This document shows, in pieces, positions 1 to 5,880 of a stretch of DNA of 7,407 bases. How positions within the stretch are numbered: the stretch's first letter is position 1; every line of letters begins with the position of its first letter. Below the pieces are notes generated by a model. The model did not search any database and was not told where the DNA came from. It was given only the letters and a program-made list of their open reading frames with translations. Source of the DNA: JAVBSX01 sp964576215 (GTDB lineage Bacteria; Planctomycetota; Planctomycetia; Pirellulales; Thermoguttaceae); assembly GCA_964576215.1 (NCBI GenBank), contig CAZNVM010000459.1, positions 1 through 7,407 on the forward strand, read 5' to 3'. The translations under genes and the position numbers were made by a program.

Positions 1-1008
1 GGCGATGGACGCGGTGCCGCTTGAATTACGAATTACGAATTCCAAATTACGAATGATATACGCAATGGAATTCGTAATTCGTAATTCATTATTGGTCGGG
101 CTGGCGTGGCGGTACAGTCCGAGGTGGTAGATCGAACTCAACTGGTATCGCTTGAGTGCCGCCTCCACCACGTCGTAAAACGGCGGATTCTGCCATTCGT
201 TGATTCCAAGCCGGTTCACGTTGCAGACCGTAAAAGGGATCATCGGAAGCGTCGTTCCTTTGAACATCGGGTAAATCGCGTCAGGCGGCGGGTTATCGAA
301 ATCGAATGCTCGCCACCGGTCCTCACACTCCTGACTGTCCCCTTCAATGACGCAAGTGTAGTAGGCCCCGTGAGCAACGCCGAGTACCCGGTACTTTCCC
401 AGCGATGTCCATTTCTTTTCCACCGGGTCAAAAACCGATGTCGATTCGTCAAGCAGCACCCATTTCAGCCGGGCTTTTTCCCCAGGGACCGGCGTTGTCA
501 CCTCGCCGTCAAGAATCGTCTTGGCCGGGTACTCTTTGATAACGAATCGCGGGTGGATTCCGCCGATGCCGTGCTCGACCTGTTCCGCCTCCACGTCAAG
601 CAACAGCCCGGCCCGGCCAAAAAGCACCTGGGCGTGATTCAAGCGACGCTTAAGCCCCAGCAGGCCGTCGTCGTGAGTGTTCCCGTAAATTTCGATGTCC
701 TTGACCTCTTGCGGCGTCTCGGCTCTTTCGGCGATGTCGAACCTGATATTCGCCGGGTTGCGTTGCATGATCCCGACAATATCATCGACGGTGGGCCGCA
801 ACAGGTTCTTGAAGCAGGCGAGATTAAACCGGGTTTTCCACTGGAAAGACAACTGGCCGCTTGCGTCCCGCTCTGATTCAAGCGGCGGCAGGTATTCCTG
901 CTCTTTCTCCCGGATTTTGATTGCCCCTTCGTAACAATCATCCGCCCGGTCCCAAAAAGGGACCAGTTCCTTGTACTTCGATGCCGCAAATTTTTGTGTG
1001 AAGCTCAT
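1..1008 (-). CDS. DUF4055-type phage portal-like protein (3' end outside the window)
   Basis: The frame is open for 336 codons from ATG at 1008 to the left edge, with no stop. The start reads MSFTQKFAASKYKELVPFWD, followed by charged helical sequence (residues about 20-45) and a segment around NLLRPTVDDIVGIMQRNPA. Further on come FGRAGLLLDVEAE and PPFYDVVEAALKRYQLSSIY, then YRHASPT. This layout matches my recollection of the DUF4055 family of phage structural proteins, generally regarded as portal-like: the ring at the capsid vertex through which DNA is packaged. Position supports this, since it is the next minus-strand gene after both terminase subunits. There is no good Shine-Dalgarno sequence before the ATG; AAGAAAC is the nearest purine stretch. 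The palindrome at 22-88 adds about 23 odd residues (307-329). The role is inferred from family and context; the exact fold is unverified. Confidence 0.75.
   Translation of the reverse strand, partial: MSFTQKFAASKYKELVPFWDRADDCYEGAIKIREKEQEYLPPLESERDASGQLSFQWKTRFNLACFKNLLRPTVDDIVGIMQRNPANIRFDIAERAETPQEVKDIEIYGNTHDDGLLGLKRRLNHAQVLFGRAGLLLDVEAEQVEHGIGGIHPRFVIKEYPAKTILDGEVTTPVPGEKARLKWVLLDESTSVFDPVEKKWTSLGKYRVLGVAHGAYYTCVIEGDSQECEDRWRAFDFDNPPPDAIYPMFKGTTLPMIPFTVCNVNRLGINEWQNPPFYDVVEAALKRYQLSSIYHLGLYRHASPTNNELRITNSIAYIIRNLEFVIRNSSGTASIA
22..88. repeat. 67-bp palindromic element of GAATTAC heptamers inside the portal-like gene
   Basis: Two perfect 23-bp inverted arms (22-44 and 66-88) enclose a 21-nt loop (45-65). 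Each arm holds heptamer repeats: GAATTAC twice plus GAATT on one arm, and the complement TTCGTAA series on the other. The loop holds a further AATTACGAAT copy (45-54) in the same orientation as the left arm. The element lies within an open coding frame and codes for about residues 307-329 of the portal-like protein, including ELRITNS and EFVIRNS. The arm at 22-44, read on the coding strand, has TAA triplets beginning at 35 and 28, in two different frames; the gene uses the third, stop-free frame. From memory, similar peptide strings turn up in predicted proteins of varied bacteria, which suggests a dispersed short palindrome (REP/MITE-like). No transposase and no clear target duplication were seen. 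Confidence 0.85.
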
Positions 1009-1041
1009 GTTTCTTGGTTGGTAAGTGGGTTTCTCATTTCA

Positions 1042-1069
1042 ATTATACCGGTTATTCCGCTTGTGCGAA
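1042..1069 (-). promoter_or_regulatory. Possible sigma70 promoter for the portal-like gene
   Basis: On the minus strand, TATAAT (1047-1042) lies 16 bp downstream of TTCGCA (1069-1064), a 4/6 match to the -35 consensus. It points at the ATG at 1008, 33 nt beyond the -10 box. It would restore transcription of the portal-like gene downstream of the plus-strand block. An imperfect inverted repeat (1042-1053 against 1068-1077, CGGTT/AACCG core with ATTAT flanks) overlaps both boxes and could be an operator. The -10 box is perfect and the -35 box weak. Confidence 0.45.
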
Positions 1070-1093
1070 CCGATAATGTGCAGAAAACGGGAA

Positions 1094-1111
1094 AATTTTG
1101 TAGAATTTTGT
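1094..1111. promoter_or_regulatory. Two 8-bp direct repeats just upstream of the PIN promoter, possible operator
   Basis: AATTTTGT occurs at 1094-1101 and again at 1104-1111, exactly 10 bp apart and so on the same face of the helix. The second copy ends two bases before the -35 box of the PIN-gene promoter. Toxin-antitoxin pairs commonly repress their own promoter through repeated or palindromic sites, so this is a reasonable candidate operator. The sequence is AT-rich and could also act only as an upstream promoter element. Confidence 0.3.
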
Positions 1112-1113
1112 TG

Positions 1114-1142
1114 TTGCCAAGTCTTTCGGGAAACGGTATAAT
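1114..1142 (+). promoter_or_regulatory. Sigma70 promoter for the PIN/partner genes
   Basis: TTGCCA (1114-1119) and a perfect TATAAT (1137-1142) are separated by the ideal 17 bp. Transcription should start around 1148-1150, only about 11-13 nt before the PIN start codon, so the ribosome-binding sequence AAAGGAGG (1148-1155) would sit at the very 5' end of the message. The decamer CGGTATAATT around this -10 box also occurs around the divergent minus-strand -10 box at 1042-1047. Confidence 0.8.
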
Positions 1143-1160
1143 TCCAGAAAGGAGGAAATT

Positions 1161-1649
1161 ATGAGAAAAATACGAATTTACTTGGAAACATCGGTCATCG
1201 GCGATTTTGAAGCCGATACGGAGCGCGGGGCAATTACACGGGAGTTTTTCCGAATTATTACCGAAAACTCTGACGAATACGAATTGATTGTTTCGCCGAT
1301 GCTCATTCAAGAGATTGAAGATGCGCCACCAGAAAAACAAGAAGCTCTATTGACCATTATGCAATCTCTGGATTATATCGAAGTGCCATCACAACACGAG
1401 GCTAACCACCTTGCCAATCAGTACGTCACGGCAGGAGTGTTAAACAAAAAGCATATTGACGATCTCACTCATGTTGCCTACGCCGTTTTGAACCGGTGCG
1501 ATTACATTGTGAGTTGGAATATGAAACACATTGTCCGAGACAAAACAATGAGTCGTGTCCAAGCCTTTAACCGGTCCAATAACTACCATTGTCCGAACTT
1601 TGTTACCCCAGAAGTTTTTACAGGAGAATTGAATTATGCAAACAATTGA
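1161..1649 (+). CDS. PIN-domain protein, probable ribonuclease toxin of a toxin-antitoxin pair
   Basis: A 162-residue protein that fits a single PIN domain, a fold that usually cleaves RNA with Mg2+ held by a cluster of acidic residues. The opening strand RIYLETSVIGDF places E9 where most PIN proteins have Asp. The next acidic site is E51 in LIQEIED, followed by D100/D101 in HIDDLTHVAYAV and the late motif SWNMKHIV (118-125), where Asn120 takes the usual position of the last acidic residue. YLETS and SWN.KHI are, as I recall, typical of one PIN subfamily, so these changes need not mean loss of activity. The ATG has a strong Shine-Dalgarno sequence (AAAGGAGG, 1148-1155, spacing 5) and a good promoter. 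It overlaps the next gene by 14 nt, which suggests coupled expression. VapC-like toxin action on tRNA or rRNA is possible, but the target cannot be read from the sequence. Confidence 0.85.
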   Translation: MRKIRIYLETSVIGDFEADTERGAITREFFRIITENSDEYELIVSPMLIQEIEDAPPEKQEALLTIMQSLDYIEVPSQHEANHLANQYVTAGVLNKKHIDDLTHVAYAVLNRCDYIVSWNMKHIVRDKTMSRVQAFNRSNNYHCPNFVTPEVFTGELNYANN

Positions 1650-1836
1650 AATCCCTACCGACGATGCGGTTGCAATGGTGCGAGCGATTCGAGACCGTCA
1701 CTATGAAGAGACCAAAGATATGACACCGGAGGAAAAGTGGGAATATGACCAACGACGGCTTGAGAGAGCACGCCAGAAATTAGCCGCCACCAAACCCGAT
1801 CCTTCGCGGTTCCCGTTCCTTGCCAAAAAATCATAA
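1636..1836 (+). CDS. Small partner of the PIN protein, probable antitoxin
   Basis: A 66-residue, strongly charged protein. It starts MQTIEIPTDDAVAMVRAIRD and continues HYEETKDMTPEEKWEYDQRR, then a basic helix and a short Pro/Phe tail. Small proteins with a Y/E-E-T-K-x-M-T/S-P-E-E-x motif commonly sit beside PIN genes of this type and are taken to be their antitoxins; this is from memory of gene neighbourhoods. The ATG has AGGAGA at 1622-1627 (spacing 8) and lies 14 nt inside the end of the PIN gene. The order is toxin then antitoxin, the reverse of classical vapBC. No DNA-binding domain is obvious, so autoregulation, if present, may need the complex. Confidence 0.7.
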   Translation: MQTIEIPTDDAVAMVRAIRDRHYEETKDMTPEEKWEYDQRRLERARQKLAATKPDPSRFPFLAKKS

Positions 1837-1889
1837 AAACCGCTCCACGTTGTGAAATGAAGTTTTATTCTTTGTCTTTCGTAAGTTAA

Positions 1890-3512
1890 ATGAGCAACAC
1901 TTACAATATCGCAATAGCAACAGACGATCCTACGCAATTATTACAACGAGACCATACGCTTCGGAGTGGTATCGTTGTTGGAATTGATGGGCATATCATT
2001 GAAATTCAAACGCGAGCCATCGCACTTCTAAAAAAACCTGCTCCTTACGCGAACGTAACAACGATTAGCGGTATGACAAAAGGCGCAATCAAAGAATCAT
2101 TGCAAAGAATTCACGGTGCTTTTTCAAAGCTCGGCTTACCGGAATCGCCTGTCCAAATACTTGTCAACCTTGCCCCAGCCAATCTGCCCAAGGAGGGTAC
2201 TTGGCTTGATCTACCGTTGGCAATTATTATGCTTCAGGCAGGAGGGTATCTTCCAGATTTGGATGAGGATATTGAACAGTCTTATTTATTAGTCGGAGAA
2301 ATTGGAATCCACGGAGAAATACGCCGTGTTCCCGGTATCCTTTCTATTGCATTTGTCTCTGGAGAAAGGCAAAGAATCATTGTCCCAGAAGGAAATCAAA
2401 AGGAATGTGCGCTGGTCAAACTCAAGCCTGATGGAGCAGATTGTTATTCGTACCCTGTTAGCACACTACAAGAAGTTATTGAATATTTTCAAGGTAAACG
2501 CAAGCTCAAAAGTGCAACAAAAGAGAAGGTTAATTTTGAACCTGCGATTGAAAAACCAGTGGATTTTAGCGCGATCAGGGGACAAGAAAAAGCCAAAGAA
2601 GCGGCGGTGATTTGCGCGGCAGGTGGGCACAATCTTCTTTTGATCGGACCACCAGGAGAAGGGAAATCTCTTTTGGCAAGTGCAATTCCAGGAATCCTTC
2701 CCGGTTTAACAAATTACGAGAAAGCGGAATTGACGCGAATTTATTCCGCTTGCGGAAAATTGGACCACGACGCAATGGCAGTCACACGACGTCCGATGCG
2801 AACGATCAACAGCACTGCATCGGCACAAGCCATTGTTGGCGGCGGTACTGGAATTCCGCGACCAGGTGAAATCACGCTGGCCCATTTTGGGGTTCTTTTT
2901 ATGGATGAATTCCCGGAATTTACCAGGGCAGCATTGGAAAGTCTTCGGAATCCAATGGAATCAGGAATCGTGCGTATTTCACGTTCGGAAGCGTCGCTGG
3001 AATTTCCGGCACGCTTTACGCTCATCGCCGCAATGAATCCGTGTCCATGTGGCCATTACAAATACGGAAATTGCAAGTGTCGTGAGTCAGACATACAGAA
3101 GTATCAAAAAAGGATTAGTGGACCGATATTGGACCGAATTGATTTACAAGTGGAAATGACAAAGTTGAGCATGGATGATCGCTTTATTGAAGTAGAGCCA
3201 AACCAAACGGCTAGATTTAAGACTATTGTACAAAACGCGAGAACAAGACAGCAAAACCGCTTTTCGGGAACATCTATACCATTCAATGCGGCAATTCCAG
3301 GCGGAGCGGTTCGGGAATACTGTTTGTTTTCCGAATCAGGATTCGAGCATTACAAAAACATTGTTGGAACTAATTCAATTTCAACACGTTCAATGGACCG
3401 CCTAGCAAAAGTGGCGAGAACAATTGCCGACATCGCGAGTTCCAATACTGTGGAAACAGAGCACATTGACAAGGCTGCTTCTTATGTAATCGGGGGTATC
3501 CTCCGAGGGTAA
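1890..3512 (+). CDS. comM: ComM/YifB-type Mg-chelatase-like AAA+ ATPase, divergent
   Basis: A 540-residue protein close to the usual ComM length of about 500. An N-terminal Lon-protease-like/ChlI domain (about 25-200) carries VNLAPANLPKEGTWLDLPLA and GEIGIHGEIRRVPG. The AAA+ core has Walker A GPPGEGKS (253-260), Walker B VLFMDE (335-340), an arginine-finger segment ISGPILDRID (409-418) and a four-cysteine cluster C385/C387/C395/C397 (NPCPCG...CKC). The C-terminal helical domain ends with RLAKVARTIAD (504-514). ComM is a hexameric helicase that drives branch migration when incoming single-stranded DNA joins the chromosome during natural transformation. The usual RPFRxPHHTxS motif reads RRPMRTINSTAS here (300-311), so the His pair is replaced. 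The ATG follows an in-frame TAA directly and has no clear Shine-Dalgarno sequence. It lies 53 nt after the small partner gene and runs convergent with the large terminase gene, 24 nt from it. A recombination role for phage DNA is inference. Confidence 0.9.
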   Translation: MSNTYNIAIATDDPTQLLQRDHTLRSGIVVGIDGHIIEIQTRAIALLKKPAPYANVTTISGMTKGAIKESLQRIHGAFSKLGLPESPVQILVNLAPANLPKEGTWLDLPLAIIMLQAGGYLPDLDEDIEQSYLLVGEIGIHGEIRRVPGILSIAFVSGERQRIIVPEGNQKECALVKLKPDGADCYSYPVSTLQEVIEYFQGKRKLKSATKEKVNFEPAIEKPVDFSAIRGQEKAKEAAVICAAGGHNLLLIGPPGEGKSLLASAIPGILPGLTNYEKAELTRIYSACGKLDHDAMAVTRRPMRTINSTASAQAIVGGGTGIPRPGEITLAHFGVLFMDEFPEFTRAALESLRNPMESGIVRISRSEASLEFPARFTLIAAMNPCPCGHYKYGNCKCRESDIQKYQKRISGPILDRIDLQVEMTKLSMDDRFIEVEPNQTARFKTIVQNARTRQQNRFSGTSIPFNAAIPGGAVREYCLFSESGFEHYKNIVGTNSISTRSMDRLAKVARTIADIASSNTVETEHIDKAASYVIGGILRG

Positions 3513-3536
3513 ATGTTCTGCCGCTCTCGTCGTCCG

Positions 3537-4823
3537 CTACCAATTATAACTACTCTGCACCACTTCCGCAGGCCTTTCCATGAGGGCGAGCACGGCGTAG
3601 ACCAGGGCGTCTAAGCGGTTCGGCGATTCCTGGTTGAGTTCCCCGGTGAAGTCGCACATTTCATCCTCCAGGGCAACCAGTTCCCCGACATGGTGGACGC
3701 GGCCCTGTTCGTACAGTTGCGACACCGGCTCTGCCCGGAGAAGTTTGGACTTTTTCGCGTGAACCTTGGTGATCGGCATGTTTCGGGCCAAAGCGGAGTT
3801 CGTCGAATTTCGCAAAGCGTATTCCACCAGATCGCCCCCCTGATTCGTCTCCGCAATGACATAGTTCGCGTTCAATTCCTGGTAATAATTCACCACCGTG
3901 GCGGCCCATTCGTTGACCGATGCTTGCAAAGTGCGGTCGCCGAGCACGTAAAAATGCTCCTGATTGCCGATCATCTTCACGCCGACGGCTACGATTCCGG
4001 TTGCATCGCTGTTTTCCTTGTTGGTAATGCCGGGATCGACGCCGATTACGATACGCTCCAAATCCGCCGGAACAGAGGCAACACGGAACGGGTCGATCAT
4101 AGAGGACCGTTTCCAAAGGGCAAACTCATTATCGTCGGTGAATTCCCCTTCGACAAACCGCTTGCGAAACCGACCGGTAAACCCGGCAAGCACATTGGTA
4201 AAGTAGTTTTTCGGCAGGTTCGCTTGGTTGTCCTCTGGATTCAGACGCATGGATGCGTAATTTTCCGGGTCATGGATCGGGAGGTTCGTTATCGGGTCCT
4301 GCTTCTTTATGAACAACTTGTAGAGCCAGTGGTTTTTCGAAGGCGGGTTACAGTCGCAGAGAAAACGATTTGTAAGTCTGGAAATGTTTTGGGCAAGCCG
4401 TGTTCTTGCTTTCTTCACCGAGTCCCAGGCAAGTTCGGACGCTTCATTACAGTAGACGGTACAGAATTCTTTTCCCAGGATTTTGTCAGAGCGGTCGTTG
4501 TCCTCAAGGCCGAAAAGCCATATTTCAGAGCCGTTTTCATGGAGAAAGTAATTATCGGCCTTGTTGTAATGAAATCTCTCGTTGATATGAACGAGTTCGC
4601 ACACCTTGGGAAACGTGTCAAAGCCAATCGATTGCCGGACAGAGAGCAACGTTTTCCTGGCGATCAATTGCCGCGATCCCGGCTTGAGTTTGGCGACGTT
4701 ACAAAGGTAATCGACAATGACAAACGTTTTCCCGCTTCGTGAACCGCCGTAAAGTAGTGTATTTTCCGGCCTCGAAAGAATCAGTTTTGCGGCATCCAGT
4801 TGTGCACGTGTCGGGCGGTACAT
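3537..4823 (-). CDS. terL: Phage terminase large subunit (packaging ATPase and nuclease)
   Basis: The motor that cuts concatemeric phage DNA and pumps it into the capsid through the portal. Numbered from ATG at 4823 (428 residues), the ATPase half has Walker A GGSRSGKT (26-33), a Walker B-like stretch TVYCNEASE ending at catalytic E127 (Asn precedes it in place of the usual Asp), and the segment FLCDCNPPSKNHW (154-166), typical of this family. The RNase H-like nuclease half has GVDPG (D263), ENSDATG (D273), VIAETNQGGD (E325) and NRLDALVYAV (D405), the expected acidic set. Length fits the family. A TTG one codon earlier (4826) is possible, but ATG is preferred: AGGAGG lies 4 nt upstream of it, and its A is the last base of the small-subunit TGA (TGATG), indicating coupled translation. 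The gene appears intact; only its last codon may have been changed by the neighbouring block. Confidence 0.95.
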   Translation of the reverse strand: MYRPTRAQLDAAKLILSRPENTLLYGGSRSGKTFVIVDYLCNVAKLKPGSRQLIARKTLLSVRQSIGFDTFPKVCELVHINERFHYNKADNYFLHENGSEIWLFGLEDNDRSDKILGKEFCTVYCNEASELAWDSVKKARTRLAQNISRLTNRFLCDCNPPSKNHWLYKLFIKKQDPITNLPIHDPENYASMRLNPEDNQANLPKNYFTNVLAGFTGRFRKRFVEGEFTDDNEFALWKRSSMIDPFRVASVPADLERIVIGVDPGITNKENSDATGIVAVGVKMIGNQEHFYVLGDRTLQASVNEWAATVVNYYQELNANYVIAETNQGGDLVEYALRNSTNSALARNMPITKVHAKKSKLLRAEPVSQLYEQGRVHHVGELVALEDEMCDFTGELNQESPNRLDALVYAVLALMERPAEVVQSSYNW

Positions 4824-5203
4824 CAATCCTCCTCGCCATCAAACAGCGTTTTCCACTGTGGGCTGACAACAATCGGACGCGGCCCGGTATGTTCGACCTC
4901 TTGCCTCTCGACCCAGCCGCGCTTCTTTCCTTTGCACTTGAGGTAGAAGATTATCGCGGTCAGATTACCGCGATTGACCTGCTCCAACAGCTTCGCCTCC
5001 ACTTTGTCGGTGGTGATTTCGATAACGTCCTCAACGTCAGATTTGAACTGTTCGTCTTCGGCAAGCCAGCGATAAAATGTTTGCCGTCCGACGTTGGCGT
5101 GTACGCAAGCGGTAGCGATGATTCCGTGCGTTTTTCTTAACTGCTCAAGAACCGTTTTTTTATGCTGTACCGTTGTACCATTTTTTCTCTTAACAGAGGC
5201 CAT
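4823..5203 (-). CDS. terS: Phage terminase small subunit, helix-turn-helix (phBC6A51-like)
   Basis: A 126-residue protein directly upstream of, and coupled by TGATG to, the large terminase. An N-terminal helix-turn-helix (about 28-47, IIATACVHANVGRQTFYRWL) would bind the packaging site. It is followed by a long charged helix (about 52-80) and LLEQVNRGNLTAIIFYLKCK, a stretch common in small terminases and suited to oligomer assembly, then a tail that could contact the large subunit. Family resemblance is to the phBC6A51-type HTH proteins found beside large terminases. The start ATG shares its A with the stop of the ParB-like gene (TAATG), and there is no convincing Shine-Dalgarno sequence, so translation probably depends on re-initiation. 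Confidence 0.85.
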   Translation of the reverse strand: MASVKRKNGTTVQHKKTVLEQLRKTHGIIATACVHANVGRQTFYRWLAEDEQFKSDVEDVIEITTDKVEAKLLEQVNRGNLTAIIFYLKCKGKKRGWVERQEVEHTGPRPIVVSPQWKTLFDGEED

Positions 5204-5880
5204 TATTTTTTCAAAATTCTATCGAAAGCACTTGATAGGACGAACTGCTCTTGACCCGGTATTCCCAATGCCTTGAGTATCCGCCGTTTGTCCGCTTCGT
5301 CAAGACAGACAACGGTAAAATACCATTCGGCGTTCGTTTGCTCGCTGTCGGCTTTCTCCTGCTCTTTTCGTCGCTTTTTCAGGTCTTTGATTGCCTTGAT
5401 GTTGTCTTTGACATCTTGGTACTCTTTATTTTCCTCGACAGAGAAGATTTCGTCAAATCGCTCATTTTCGCCGAACAGGATTTCCGCCTGCTGATCGTCG
5501 AATCCGAGATCGGAGAAAGAAAGATCGCCATCGGCAACCAGGTCAAAGATCAAATCCGCGTCAAACTCTCCCATCAGAGTCTGATTGTTAATCATCACGT
5601 TGAGTTTCTTCTCGGTGATTTCGTCAACATCGATCACGGAAACGGTGATTTCGTAATCCTTCGACTTCGATTCCTTGTCAAGCAGAGTTAGCCGCTGGTG
5701 TCCCGACACAAGATTCCCGGTACGTTTATTCCAGATAAGCGGCTCGACCAATCCGAAAGTCTCAAGGCTTTCCTTGAGTTTTTTGGCGTTTTCCTTCGAG
5801 ATTTTACGCGGGTTATAAGCGGCCTTGCTGATTAGCGTCCGCGAGATTTTTTTGACTTCGTAATTCTCTTTGATACTCAT
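5203..5880 (-). CDS. ParB/sulfiredoxin-fold protein, phage type
   Basis: A 225-residue protein from ATG at 5880. The N-terminal ParB-like domain shows YNPRKIS (22-28), a conserved helix KLKESLETFGLVEPLIWN (34-51) and the hallmark loop SGHQRLTLL (59-67). VMINNQTLMGEFDADLIFDL follows, as in many phage ParB-like proteins, then a charged helical tail with KDLKKRRKEQEKADSEQ. Members of this fold include CTP-dependent DNA clamps, nucleases, sulfiredoxin and a serine kinase, so the reaction is open. It lies next to a PAPS-reductase-like gene, an arrangement seen in the IbrA/IbrB pair of E. coli and in prophages. A TTG seven codons upstream (5901) is possible, but the ATG fits the family start better. 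Its first 68 nt overlap the end of the PAPS-reductase-like gene in another frame, and its stop overlaps the terminase small subunit by one base. Confidence 0.85.
   Translation of the reverse strand: MSIKENYEVKKISRTLISKAAYNPRKISKENAKKLKESLETFGLVEPLIWNKRTGNLVSGHQRLTLLDKESKSKDYEITVSVIDVDEITEKKLNVMINNQTLMGEFDADLIFDLVADGDLSFSDLGFDDQQAEILFGENERFDEIFSVEENKEYQDVKDNIKAIKDLKKRRKEQEKADSEQTNAEWYFTVVCLDEADKRRILKALGIPGQEQFVLSSAFDRILKK

Larger units (their letters stand above)
1048..3548. other. Plus-strand cargo block flanked by 8-bp direct repeats, inserted in the packaging operon
   Basis: CAATTATA occurs at 1040-1047 and again at 3541-3548, just outside a block holding three plus-strand genes and two divergent promoters. 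The genes on either side are minus-strand packaging genes that normally adjoin. Joining the two flanks at one repeat copy changes the terminase tail from S-Y-N-W-TAG to S-Y-N-TGA and leaves a 30-nt gap to the portal ATG, a natural gene junction. Sampled 60-base rows are AT-richer inside (26 of 60 G+C at 2041-2100, 25 of 60 at 1261-1320) than in flanking genes (38 of 60 at 601-660, 34 of 60 at 3721-3780). No terminal inverted repeats, transposase or integrase were found, so the route of entry is unknown and the repeat could be chance. Confidence 0.5.

Noticed and set aside
22..88. CRISPR array
   Set aside because: The repeats are 7-bp units arranged as a single palindrome, with no evenly spaced unique spacers.
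106..876. Plus-strand open frame of 256 codons
   Set aside because: It lies antisense to the portal-like gene, is rich in Arg, His and Val in a shadow-like way, and has no recognisable motif.
3690..4742. Plus-strand open frame of 350 codons
   Set aside because: It is the antisense of the large terminase, whose ATPase and nuclease motifs are all intact on the minus strand; no motif or ribosome site supports the plus reading.
4824..4826. TTG start for the large terminase
   Set aside because: The following ATG has better spacing from AGGAGG and the typical TGATG coupling.
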